From: Candidatus Yanofskybacteria bacterium RIFCSPHIGHO2_02_FULL_43_17
GTDB taxonomy: Bacteria > Patescibacteriota > Minisyncoccia > 2-02-FULL-40-12 > GWA2-44-9
Reading direction: 5' to 3'
Assembly (NCBI GenBank): GCA_001794435.1
Contig: MGJU01000013.1
Span: 21,756-60,212, forward strand
Length of the DNA stretch: 38,457 nucleotides
Shown: positions 1 through 6,772 of the stretch, piece after piece
Position numbering within the stretch: position 1 is the first letter of the stretch
How the letters are laid out: every line of letters begins with the position of its first letter
Made by a program: the position numbers and the translations under genes
The notes under the pieces: generated by a model
The model's input: the letters and a program-made list of their open reading frames with translations, nothing else
Databases searched by the model: none
What the model was told of the DNA's origin: nothing

Positions 1-82
1 GTAGCGGCGGGCACTGGCTCGGGCCGTGCATACGGCCCTTGCGGATCATGTGATCCCCACGAAACGGACACGGAACCAACAT
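1..82 (-). CDS. 5' end of an unidentified gene (runs off the left edge)
   Basis: Only the first 27 codons are in the window. The reading frame begins at the ATG ending at 82, six bases downstream of a clear AAGGAG ribosome binding site, and reads MLVPCPFRGDHMIRKGRM and onward, rich in basic residues, Cys and Pro. It stays open to the window edge. The sequence is more GC-rich than the neighbouring O-antigen-ligase-like gene, which ends 14 bases upstream on the same strand. Too little is present to name a family. The ribosome binding site makes a real start likely. Confidence 0.5.
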   Translation of the reverse strand, partial: MLVPCPFRGDHMIRKGRMHGPSQCPPL

Positions 83-96
83 ACCGGACTCCTTTC

Positions 97-1584
97 TTAC
101 TGTTCTTTAATTATATCACCAACTGCCAACAATGTCAATACCAGCCAGAAAATGAATCTCCCTTGCTGAAGAGTGAACAAGAAGTGGTCAAATAAACCGA
201 TGAATAAAACAGATACCGCAATCAAAAGAAATGAGTGATGTTTTAGTTCGCGCAGTCGGGTTTTTTTAATAAATTCACAGAGTAGTCCAATAAGAAATAG
301 AAGGAACAGAACAAAACCGATAATACCTATCTCAGAATACACAAGCAAATAAATGTTGTGCACCGGCTGATACACATAACTTGGCAGGTTGGGATTCTGC
401 TCCATCAGCCAGCCGGTAAAGTCCCCTAATCCGATGCCAAATAAATTGACGCCACCACCAAGTGATTCTTTGTTGTAGAAAACCCGCAAACGCACCGCTT
501 CTTCTTCGGAAGACACAGATAACCGGCTTTGAACTTCCGGCCAATAAAAGACAGAAAATATAACAACCGCCAAAACAGTTACAGTAACGATCTGAACCAG
601 CTTAGTCTTTATAACCGGGTTTCGCCAAAATTTTTCTTTAAATCCCGTTTTGACACCTATCAAGACGGCTCTGGCGAAAAATCCCGCCGCCCAAAGAAAA
701 ATGATGATTCTTGAAAAAGTGAAAAACAATCCGAAAAGTAAAATCAGATAAACAACCGCCCGCCAATATTTCAAAATTTTATGATATATCATAGTATCAT
801 AAAATTTGTGGCTACTGCCTCTATCTGTGGTTTGATAAATATAAAGAAAATAGAAAGCAAAAATAGAAAGGAGCAAGTACGCTGCGAGAATGTTAGGATG
901 CGGGGTTGTCCCGTATGCCCTGATGACTTTCTCGCCCGCCTTCGCCAAGGCTTCGGCGGGCAAGCCGGAGTTAACAAATCCCTCGACTCTGCTCGGGACA
1001 AGAAAAGACGCAATGCCGGTCATATGCGGACCGAGTACGCTTTCGCCCAACCATCTTAACCCAAGATCGCCTTGCTTCAGGAATTGCCCAATAGCGATGA
1101 TCGCCTGAAATGCACCGCCGAGAAGCAGAACGTACAACGCTTTCACAAAATCAATCCCGTTAGAGGTCCGACCTGCCTGAAGGGCATGGTCGGCAGACGA
1201 TCCGCCTTCGGCGGGCGTCTTACCTCTAACGGGACGAATGGCGTATGTTTTAAGATAAAAATATAAAAGCGCGAATTCCGCCAATTTCAGCCACAAAAAC
1301 GCGCCGACATAAAAATCGGATGAATTCTTAACGGAGACCGCCGCCGCCGCAAGAAAGCCAAGCAAAAAGTAGTCATACCTGTGGATAAACGACTTGCGAA
1401 GTCGTTTATCCACAGCCCAGAAGATAAGTAGGATCAGCAAAATAAGATCTGTGGCATAGATGCTGATACTCTGCCATTCGTTGTAGTACCACCCGGGGGA
1501 ATATAAAATTTTCCGCGTCTGCAGCGGAATCGCAAAAAAAAGGAAATAAAATAAGAATTGTTCAAAATTTTTTATATATCCCAC
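97..1584 (-). CDS. O-antigen ligase / Wzy-like polymerase family membrane protein
   Basis: A 495-residue polytopic membrane protein with about ten hydrophobic segments. The signature Wzy_C region is visible: a long hydrophobic stretch with FSRIIIFLW near residue 290 and, after a large extracytoplasmic loop, VHNIYLLVYSEIGIIGF near residue 410, matching the P-H-N-x-Y-L-x(4)-E-x-G pattern of O-antigen ligases and polymerases. Such proteins join or polymerise undecaprenyl-linked glycans on the outer face of the membrane; the substrate here is unknown. Three stretches (residues about 57-68, 117-143 and 194-218) are encoded by palindromic repeats and look like in-frame inserts. The start is GTG, and a TATAAT box lies seven bases upstream (1591-1596), so the transcript may be leaderless. 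Family call is good; the exact activity is uncertain. Confidence 0.8.
   Translation of the reverse strand: MGYIKNFEQFLFYFLFFAIPLQTRKILYSPGWYYNEWQSISIYATDLILLILLIFWAVDKRLRKSFIHRYDYFLLGFLAAAAVSVKNSSDFYVGAFLWLKLAEFALLYFYLKTYAIRPVRGKTPAEGGSSADHALQAGRTSNGIDFVKALYVLLLGGAFQAIIAIGQFLKQGDLGLRWLGESVLGPHMTGIASFLVPSRVEGFVNSGLPAEALAKAGEKVIRAYGTTPHPNILAAYLLLSIFAFYFLYIYQTTDRGSSHKFYDTMIYHKILKYWRAVVYLILLFGLFFTFSRIIIFLWAAGFFARAVLIGVKTGFKEKFWRNPVIKTKLVQIVTVTVLAVVIFSVFYWPEVQSRLSVSSEEEAVRLRVFYNKESLGGGVNLFGIGLGDFTGWLMEQNPNLPSYVYQPVHNIYLLVYSEIGIIGFVLFLLFLIGLLCEFIKKTRLRELKHHSFLLIAVSVLFIGLFDHFLFTLQQGRFIFWLVLTLLAVGDIIKEQ
779..802. promoter_or_regulatory. third copy of the TTATGAT-N10-ATCATAA palindrome, inside a coding region
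   Basis: Seven-bp perfect arms with a 10-bp spacer, matching the copies at 17418-17441 and 17919-17942 in all but three or four spacer bases. It lies within the O-antigen-ligase-like gene, where it encodes part of a YDTMIYHK loop. If the motif is the site of the TrpR-like regulator, this is either an intragenic site or a dispersed repeat. Confidence 0.5.
930..1002. repeat. palindromic element inserted in the O-antigen ligase gene (SRVEG type)
   Basis: It contains the inverted arms GCCCGCC (934-940) and GGCGGGC (955-961), followed by a segment reading CCCTCGACTCTGCTCGGGAC. In frame it encodes SRVEGFVNSGLPAEALAKAG. Related 'tcgac..tgctc..gg' segments recur at 19401-19425 in ruvA and 19921-19962 before uvrB. 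Confidence 0.7.
1155..1234. repeat. palindromic element inserted in the O-antigen ligase gene
   Basis: An 80-bp element bounded by perfect 13-bp inverted arms, TCCCGTTAGAGGT and its complement. It contains an inner palindrome with CCGCCTTCGGCGG. It reads in frame as roughly residues 117-143 (PVRGKTPAEGG and onward), a polar stretch that breaks the hydrophobic pattern of the host protein. Confidence 0.8.
1380..1414. repeat. short perfect palindrome within the O-antigen ligase gene
   Basis: Two perfect 16-bp arms (TGTGGATAAACGACTT and its complement) separated by GCG. It encodes VDKRLRKSFIH in the first cytoplasmic loop. Confidence 0.8.
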
Positions 1585-1620
1585 CCAACTATTATAACTC
1601 GCGCTCCAGGAATTATTTCA

Positions 1621-1648
1621 TTGACAAGAAAATATTTTAATGTATCAT
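1621..1648 (+). promoter_or_regulatory. sigma70-type promoter for the 203-aa gene
   Basis: TTGACA at 1621-1626, a 16-base spacer, then TATCAT at 1643-1648. It is about 40 bases before the start of the + strand gene. Confidence 0.6.
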
Positions 1649-1687
1649 ATTACTATTAATCGGCTTGGCCCTTAAAAAGGAGGAGGA

Positions 1688-2299
1688 ATGGGTATCAGGA
1701 GGTGGTGTGAGGACCTGTTTTTGTTTGAAAAACCAAAGACACGCCGGTCCACTACTCTTCAGTCATTTTTAACCATTTCGTGGTACGACAGACCGGACTT
1801 AAATCAGTACCTTCAATCTTTCAGCAAATCTCCTAAGCCAAACGATGAACTAAGACAAAAAGGATTCAGATTAAGAGTATCTTCTGGCTATGGTAAAGAC
1901 ATCCTCTCGCCAGGACCTTATAGAGACGCTGAGTACACGATTGCGCTTTACAATAACGCATTAACAAAAGAAGTGCCGGAAAAGTCGGATTACTTGGCTT
2001 GCATAGGATTTGATATTGACGGAAACAGGGTCATCGTTAAACAAATTCAAGGAAACCCCGGCAAAGGCGAAATCCTTTGTTTGTTCAAGTGGGAACGTAT
2101 GCTTTTGGCAATTCTCATCGACTGGGCAAAACAAAGTAGTTTTGACCAAATTAGAGTAATTCGGGCTCAAGATCAGTCCTGGTATCGAACTGATTCTGAG
2201 AGAGCCAAGCGAATGTTTATGCATTACGACGTAACGGCAAGGAGATCGGGGTTTGATTTTGACCCAAATAGTGGCGAGTACACAAAAGTCCTGGCCTAA
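1688..2299 (+). CDS. hypothetical protein, 203 aa
   Basis: I do not recognise this protein. It is an independently transcribed + strand gene with its own promoter, a very strong AGGAGG ribosome binding site immediately upstream, and a rho-independent terminator 10 bases after the stop. The product is soluble and has no signal peptide or membrane segment. The N-terminus is basic and Trp/Phe-rich (MGIRRWCEDLFLFEKPKTRR). The middle has alternating beta-like stretches (DYLACIGFDIDGNRVIVKQIQG), and a later part reads WYRTDSERAKRMFMHYD. The pattern resembles a small alpha/beta domain, but no catalytic motif is evident. The strong expression signals argue for a real gene. Confidence 0.75.
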   Translation: MGIRRWCEDLFLFEKPKTRRSTTLQSFLTISWYDRPDLNQYLQSFSKSPKPNDELRQKGFRLRVSSGYGKDILSPGPYRDAEYTIALYNNALTKEVPEKSDYLACIGFDIDGNRVIVKQIQGNPGKGEILCLFKWERMLLAILIDWAKQSSFDQIRVIRAQDQSWYRTDSERAKRMFMHYDVTARRSGFDFDPNSGEYTKVLA

Positions 2300-2309
2300 T
2301 AGTTGGTTG

Positions 2310-2332
2310 CCGCCTCTGTCAAGGCGGTTTTT
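2310..2332 (+). terminator. rho-independent terminator
   Basis: CCGCCT and AGGCGG stem with a 6-base loop, followed by a run of T. It ends the 203-aa gene. Confidence 0.75.
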
Positions 2333-2335
2333 TAT

Positions 2336-2896
2336 TTAAATTTCATTAAGATCATCTCTAGGCCCTCTGATGACCCCTATATACACCCTCGCGATATCCT
2401 CGCCGGTGTGTTTTATTTTAAGTTTACTGCCGGGGAATGATGATTCCAGTTTTTTGCCTATTCTAACGGCGAGCTGGTTCTCGGAAGTAAAGATCCTTAC
2501 CTCATTGCCCTTGTCTTCCGTCCACAAAATTCTATCCATCGGGTCTCGTTCCCGAGCTTGTTCATTGGAGTTCTTAATGGTGTTCATTACGTCGGCCTTC
2601 TTGTCTTTATCCTTTATTATAACAATGAGTTCACCCTCGAAGAGCTTCTCTTTTTTCATTTTGCAAGCCGGACACAATTCAAATTTAATCTTCCTGTCAG
2701 TCTTCAGATGAACATCTTTTTCCTCCTCCAACCGGTGATGCCACGCTTTGTCAAAATACACGCTCCCGCAATCCGAACACAAAACGAATTCCTTACCCGC
2801 CAAACCAAATTCGCTCTCCTCTTTGCGAGACCGCTGATGCCTTCGACCTATTGCTCCTGTTTTAATCGCTTGTTTGTTAGATAAACTTTTAGCCAC
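2336..2896 (-). CDS. BCAM0308/NMD3-like zinc-binding protein
   Basis: A 186-residue soluble protein. Residues 40-43 (CSDC) and 75-78 (CPAC) form a two-knuckle zinc site. The C-terminal half has the pattern DPMDRILWTEDKGNEVRIFT, then a stretch with QLAVRIGKKLESSFPG, as I remember it for BCAM0308-family proteins and, more distantly, the N-terminal region of ribosome-export factor NMD3. The N-terminus is basic (GRRHQRSRKEE), consistent with RNA binding. Function in bacteria is not established. The start is GTG with a GGAG element about 12 bases upstream. The stop lies just past the terminator of the convergent 203-aa gene. The family call rests on remembered motif spacing. Confidence 0.6.
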   Translation of the reverse strand: MAKSLSNKQAIKTGAIGRRHQRSRKEESEFGLAGKEFVLCSDCGSVYFDKAWHHRLEEEKDVHLKTDRKIKFELCPACKMKKEKLFEGELIVIIKDKDKKADVMNTIKNSNEQARERDPMDRILWTEDKGNEVRIFTSENQLAVRIGKKLESSFPGSKLKIKHTGEDIARVYIGVIRGPRDDLNEI

Positions 2897-2933
2897 ACCA
2901 TCATTCTACTCCACGAAACAATTTGACGAAATG

Positions 2934-2961
2934 TTGACAATACTGCAAATGGTGGTATTAT
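2934..2961 (+). promoter_or_regulatory. + strand promoter cut off from its gene by IS30
   Basis: TTGACA at 2934-2939, 16-base spacer, TATTAT at 2956-2961. It points to the right into the end of the IS30 element. With the element removed, it would lie about 35 bases upstream of the ATG at 4021. Confidence 0.5.
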
Positions 2962-2981
2962 TGTATTACCTTGAAAACGGT

Positions 2982-4003
2982 AAATTCCCCCCTCAAGTGC
3001 AACTTTTTTGATTAAAATCTCCTTTTAATATACCACACTCTCTCGCCACTTCTATCGCGCTGCGATAACCCAGCGATTTTCTGTATTTGTTGTTAAGAAC
3101 ATCAACGCCCTTTTTAATCTCTCCGCCGCTAATTTTGGAAAGATCCGTCCCTTTGGGCCAGAACCAACGTCTGCCTAATCCAATGCTTCCTTCAGCCAAT
3201 GGTTTCTGGTGGGGGCTTTGAGCATCGGCAAAGTAGGCTGGCATGCCGAATCTCTCATGTCTTTGATTCTCAATACCTCGGTCAAGAACCACATTCTTAA
3301 TTTTGGCTTGTCTATGAAAATTTCTCATGGCATTTACCATATTATCCGGCTTTAGGCTTGGTATTTTCTTAGCCAGAATTAGTTTTGACTTTCTGTGAAC
3401 CACCACTGCCACGCTGGCGGTGGTTTGGCATTTCCGAGGCGACACAAAAGTGTCTCCTTCATACCGGAGCTCCTTTCCAGGAATGGCGTGAATACTTACT
3501 AAGTTGGGGATCATGACTCTGGGTTGTTTGTCTTTGTTTTGTCTCTTTTTCTTCTTTCTTTTGGTGCACAGATATTTACAATATTGTTCTCCATATACGC
3601 TATACAGCCACTTGTATATGGCCTTGTGGTTAATGACACAATATCCGGTTTCTTTGTTTATTCTGCCCGTGATCTCGTCCGGAGATCTTTTTTGTTTCAG
3701 CCCTTCTATGATCAAGGCCTTCAGAACCGGATTGCTTTCGATCTTCATGCCCTGGTATTTAGAATACATTCTTTTGACATGGGCCTTGTGTTGAGCTGTC
3801 TCGGCATCATACCGGCCGTCCTTTCTTTTTCGGTTCTTGATTTCTCTTGAGACGGTGCTTTTGTGGACTTTTAAGATGTCGGCGATCTCTGATTTGGCAT
3901 GGCCTTCTTTAAGCATTGCCTCAATCCTGTCTCGACCAAATTGATTCAAGTGTTTGTATCCCATAACTCCAGTTTATGGAGTTGCGCTTCAAAAGGGAAT
4001 TTT
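2982..4003. mobile_element. IS30-family insertion sequence
   Basis: An element of about 1022 bp bounded by imperfect 23-bp inverted repeats, AAATTCCCCCCTCAAGTGCAAC at the left and AAATTCCCTTTTGAAGCGCAAC (complement) at the right, with about 18 of 23 positions matching. It encloses one complete transposase gene. I could not identify a convincing target-site duplication. Confidence 0.8.
2993..3964 (-). CDS. IS30-family transposase
   Basis: A full-length 323-residue transposase. An N-terminal helix-turn-helix (residues 6-42, with SEIADILKVHKSTVSREI) is followed by an HTH/linker region and a DDE integrase core. The catalytic acids are visible as D171 (in YEGDTF), D228 (in VLDRG) and E258 (in LAEGS), the last just before the family's WPKGTDLS motif. 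All three are intact and no frameshift is seen, so the element may be active or recently active. It is transcribed opposite to the + strand gene it precedes. The ATG start lies inside the right inverted-repeat end, as is common in this family. Confidence 0.92.
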   Translation of the reverse strand: MGYKHLNQFGRDRIEAMLKEGHAKSEIADILKVHKSTVSREIKNRKRKDGRYDAETAQHKAHVKRMYSKYQGMKIESNPVLKALIIEGLKQKRSPDEITGRINKETGYCVINHKAIYKWLYSVYGEQYCKYLCTKRKKKKRQNKDKQPRVMIPNLVSIHAIPGKELRYEGDTFVSPRKCQTTASVAVVVHRKSKLILAKKIPSLKPDNMVNAMRNFHRQAKIKNVVLDRGIENQRHERFGMPAYFADAQSPHQKPLAEGSIGLGRRWFWPKGTDLSKISGGEIKKGVDVLNNKYRKSLGYRSAIEVARECGILKGDFNQKSCT

Positions 4004-4020
4004 CAAACAAGAGTGTACAA

Positions 4021-4290
4021 ATGACCCCTGAACAACTCAACGCGACGTATGAAGCAATTAACAAACTGGCTCTTGACGAGCTGGCAGACCTCATAATTCA
4101 CTTGGGAGATGGAACTCTGGCAGAAATTAAAGACGAACCTTGGGGTCACCATATCACTCCTATTTTGCCAGCAGCCGACGACACTGATGGAATTAACGCT
4201 TTGTGGATATTGCTGATCGAAATTCAAGGCCGTCGCTTTAGCCAAAGACGACGTCAGGAACAAACCCGCTTCGTCTGTGGTAACGACTAA
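4021..4290 (+). CDS. small hypothetical protein, 89 aa
   Basis: Unrecognised. The frame is open from within the IS30 end, but the natural start is the ATG at 4021 (MTPEQLNATYEAINKL), 18 bases past the IS boundary. The first half is helical and acidic; later come PWGHHITPILP and a basic tail (RRFSQRRRQEQTR). There is no ribosome binding site of note and the nearest promoter is on the far side of the IS30, so the gene may now be silenced or driven from the element. It is followed by a strong terminator that is nearly identical to the one after the orphan gene at 11429-11824. Confidence 0.5.
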   Translation: MTPEQLNATYEAINKLALDELADLIIHLGDGTLAEIKDEPWGHHITPILPAADDTDGINALWILLIEIQGRRFSQRRRQEQTRFVCGND

Positions 4291-4327
4291 TAATCCTGCA
4301 GTATACAACAAGGCCAAGACCCGCTCT

Positions 4328-4425
4328 CCGCGGCCGCCCTATCGGGGCGAGCCTCGCCAATTCCGGCGAGGCTTTTTTAATACAACACCTCCGAAAAGTT
4401 AAATGAAACCCTTGCTTCTATTTCC
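4328..4425. repeat. duplicated terminator cassette, copy 1
   Basis: About 100 bp that match 11863-11965. The first 59 bases, from CCGCGGCCGC through the T-run and AATACAAC, differ at one position; similarity then fades through AAGT.AAAT..A.CCCTTGCTTCT. Both copies follow a small orphan + strand gene. Confidence 0.8.
4351..4378 (+). terminator. rho-independent terminator
   Basis: Perfect 8-bp stem GCCTCGCC/GGCGAGGC with an AATTCC loop and six T. It ends the 89-aa gene. Confidence 0.9.
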
Positions 4426-4446
4426 CCGACGCCACACCATCAATTA

Positions 4447-4682
4447 GCTAAGCGAAACTAATCTCAAATTTTATCACTTGACGAGTCAAGAAAACTTATG
4501 AGAGTGGGGCGGGTTTTATCTGAAATCATAGGTCGAACGCCCAGCCCCTCTTTTCTCTGAAAAGAGGGGCTGGGAGGCAAGAGAGGGTTACCTGTGATTT
4601 TAGATAATAAAACCCGCCCTATCTTGAGTAAGTTTTTGAAGGCGAGGAGCGTGATTAAAATTTGGGATTAGTTTCGCTTAGC
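4447..4682. repeat. 236-bp foldback element at the 3' end of the permease gene
   Basis: Outer arms 4447-4477 and 4651-4682 pair with one mismatch and one unpaired base. Inner arms 4507-4519 and 4607-4619 (GGGCGGGTTTTAT) pair perfectly, and the core 4540-4554/4560-4574 is a perfect 15-bp stem with a 5-base loop. The intervening parts pair imperfectly, so the whole element can form one long hairpin. It fills the gap after the + strand terminator and overlaps the stop codon of the permease gene. No ORF is seen inside it. Confidence 0.85.
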
Positions 4683-5823
4683 CCAACACCAGTACATACA
4701 CGATCCCCGCCGCGAAGAGAGCGGCCATTGAGTAAAGAAGCCACTTGGGGATATTTAAGCTGTATTCCGGAGCCCTGTCCCCCTTAGACTTAGCGGCGAT
4801 ATAAATGAATATCAATATTATTAAAATAAGGCCGACCGCCAAAGAACCCGCTAAACCGATAACATCTATGAAGCCCCTCAAGCCGATCATAAAAAGAACA
4901 AACGGCGGCATCACCGTAAGCAGCCAAGGTAAGCCTTTTTTCAACCCATAATCCCACCTGAAAACTTCTTTCAACGCCTCGCCAAGCATAAGGAACGATG
5001 TTCCGACGGCCAAAACTCCGAATATTGAGCCGAGGATTACGATTTTATTTCCAAGAAAATCGAATAATCCGGTTACCGCCTCGGGAGAAGTGATATCTCC
5101 GGATACGCCCACGACGGTAAAAGCAAAAACAAGATACAAAGCCCCGACCGTTGAGACCGCCCAAACGATCGATTTTTTGAGCTGGCTTTCTTCTCCCCGC
5201 AGTATCTCTCTTTGGAGAGGAATAGCCGACATTCCCGCAAACGCAAACAGCAGAATACCGTAAGGCAAGAACCAAAACTCATAATTTATATTTTGGAGAT
5301 TATCAAAATTAACCTTCGAGACGCCGAATCCGAAAATTATGAGAACCACAGCAATAAAAAGAGCTGTCAAAAAAAGCTCTACCCGTGAAATTCTTTTTAG
5401 GCCGAACAGGAGCAAAAACGAAAGAATTATCGCAAATAAATAACTATAGGCGGTATTGGAGAGATAGAAGAATGCCGAAAGTATGTTGCTCAAGAAATCT
5501 CCGGCAATAATTACATATGCCAGCATCGCCGCATAAATACTCAGAACCATGGCAAAAAACATTACTCCTTTCCACGCCGGACCCAGATACAAACCGGCAT
5601 AGCCGACCGTCTGATGTTTTGTATTGGTCCTCAAAATAACTTCCCCAAACATAGCGTCAACAATAAGGGTCAAAAAACCAGTCAGCAGAAGAAATAAAAA
5701 ACCGACGCCAAAGCCGGCTTTCGCAAAAGAGAAAGGCACGCCAAAAACCCCCACTCCGACCATAGTACCGACCAGAACGGCAGTAGCGTAGAAAAAATTT
5801 TTATCTTCCTTAAAAAATCTCAT
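4678..5823 (-). CDS. aromatic amino acid transport family permease
   Basis: A 381-residue membrane protein with about eleven hydrophobic segments. The N-terminus (FFYATAVLVGTMVGVGVFGVPF) has the G-x-G-I/V-F-x-x-P motif of the APC superfamily and specifically resembles the Trp/Tyr permease (HAAAP) family, with ALPLQRE-like ...SAIPLQREILRG... in the middle. It likely imports an amino acid at the cytoplasmic membrane, which fits an organism that scavenges nutrients; the substrate cannot be told from sequence. The ATG is one base after the stop of the MgtC-like gene, so the two are surely one operon. The stop codon lies in the right arm of a long foldback. Confidence 0.85.
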   Translation of the reverse strand: MRFFKEDKNFFYATAVLVGTMVGVGVFGVPFSFAKAGFGVGFLFLLLTGFLTLIVDAMFGEVILRTNTKHQTVGYAGLYLGPAWKGVMFFAMVLSIYAAMLAYVIIAGDFLSNILSAFFYLSNTAYSYLFAIILSFLLLFGLKRISRVELFLTALFIAVVLIIFGFGVSKVNFDNLQNINYEFWFLPYGILLFAFAGMSAIPLQREILRGEESQLKKSIVWAVSTVGALYLVFAFTVVGVSGDITSPEAVTGLFDFLGNKIVILGSIFGVLAVGTSFLMLGEALKEVFRWDYGLKKGLPWLLTVMPPFVLFMIGLRGFIDVIGLAGSLAVGLILIILIFIYIAAKSKGDRAPEYSLNIPKWLLYSMAALFAAGIVYVLVLG

Positions 5824-5824
5824 T

Positions 5825-6289
5825 TCACTGGTCGTCGTCTTCCGGCTTATACATCGGGCCGAGTTTCATTCTCATTTTTTGTTCTATAATCCAAACGACT
5901 TGCAGAATAGCATAAATCAAAGCCGTTATAACCGCCGCTTCTTTGAATAATCCCACTCCCACAGTCACTCCGATAGCGGCTACGGCCCATAAGCTGGCGG
6001 CGGTAGTCGTGCCCTCAATTTTTGAACCGTGCTTCAAAATAGCGCCAGCACCGATAAAACCGATGCCGACCACGATATTAGAGATTATCCTTGAGGGATC
6101 GTACCCCATCGTGCCCACATAAGCCCTAAAGGCATCAACGGATATTGATGTAAACAAAGCCGAGGCAAGACAAACCAGAGAATGAGTCCTTATGCCAGCG
6201 ACTTTCCGAGCAAGTTCTCTCTCAAAACCGACAACTGCTCCAAGAAGCGCGGCCACGGCAACTTTGATTATAATAATCGTCTCAAACAT
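5825..6289 (-). CDS. MgtC/SapB family membrane protein
   Basis: A 154-residue protein with four or five membrane segments. The family hallmarks GFERE (near residue 21), a GIRTHSLVCLASALF segment and VVGIGFIGAGAILK (near residue 75) are all present. The soluble C-terminal domain found in Salmonella MgtC is absent, as in most SapB-type proteins. MgtC-like proteins are linked to Mg2+ limitation and to F-ATPase or transporter regulation in other bacteria; the role here is unknown. It is the first gene of a two-gene operon with the amino acid permease. Confidence 0.88.
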   Translation of the reverse strand: MFETIIIIKVAVAALLGAVVGFERELARKVAGIRTHSLVCLASALFTSISVDAFRAYVGTMGYDPSRIISNIVVGIGFIGAGAILKHGSKIEGTTTAASLWAVAAIGVTVGVGLFKEAAVITALIYAILQVVWIIEQKMRMKLGPMYKPEDDDQ

Positions 6290-6314
6290 AAATTCAGATT
6301 AGAATAATAAACTT

Positions 6315-6563
6315 TTAAAAACAATGTGCACAATTAAAAACCCCCACGAGGTCTTTTGTCGGCGGGGGGGGCTTTGTCGGCAGAGGCATAAACGCAACAG
6401 CCGTATGACAAGATTCGATATGAAAATTAAGAACAGTCACAGAGATCATCTTCGAACACAAGGGACATTCTTTACAGTTGCACTTGAAACAACGTATCCA
6501 AGGAGCAAATAACTCGGCTATTTTGTCTTTATGACAGTCACAATCGCATATGTGTCCACACAT
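6315..6563 (-). CDS. small Cys-rich protein with a UBZ4/Rad18-like zinc finger pattern
   Basis: An 82-residue protein with 12 Cys. The N-terminus (MCGHICDCDCHKDK) and a CFKCNCKEC stretch are dense in possible zinc ligands. Residues 34-53 fit C-x2-C-x11-H-x3-C (CPLC to HIESC), the spacing of UBZ4/Rad18-type fingers. A Pro-rich segment (PLPTKPPPPTKD) and a final CAHC follow. A promoter (TTGACG, 17-base spacer, TATACT) at 6617-6645 and an AAGGAGA ribosome binding site 11 bases before the ATG support a real gene. There is no known family I can name; the finger match is by spacing only. Confidence 0.65.
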   Translation of the reverse strand: MCGHICDCDCHKDKIAELFAPWIRCFKCNCKECPLCSKMISVTVLNFHIESCHTAVAFMPLPTKPPPPTKDLVGVFNCAHCF

Positions 6564-6616
6564 ATTTCGTTGCTGTCTCCTTTCCTGGCTTGTTAAAACT
6601 CATGAAGCCGATATGC

Positions 6617-6645
6617 AGTATACTCTATTTCAAAGCCAGCGTCAA
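6617..6645 (-). promoter_or_regulatory. promoter of the 82-aa Cys-rich gene
   Basis: On the minus strand, TTGACG (6640-6645), 17-base spacer, TATACT (6617-6622). Confidence 0.65.
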
Positions 6646-6740
6646 CACGTCGTATTCCTGGATTTATTGCGAGGAGAATCAAAAGATAGAACTCATTCCA
6701 CTAAATTAATTGAAAAAAAACAGGTATTATTTGGAGAAAT

Positions 6741-6763
6741 AAAAAAGTGCGAGATAATCGCAC
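6741..6763 (-). terminator. rho-independent terminator
   Basis: On the minus strand, GTGCGA/TCGCAC stem with a 5-base loop followed by TTTTTTATTT. It lies 9 bases past the stop of the 136-aa gene. Confidence 0.85.
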
Positions 6764-6772
6764 AATATTAGA

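Noticed and set aside
2972..4012. Target-site duplication of the IS30
   Set aside because: The bases outside the inverted repeats (..ACGGT left, TCAAAC.. right) do not match over any useful length.
3976..4020. Upstream extension of the 89-aa gene into the IS30 end
   Set aside because: The extra residues are encoded by the element's inverted repeat; the native ATG follows the boundary.
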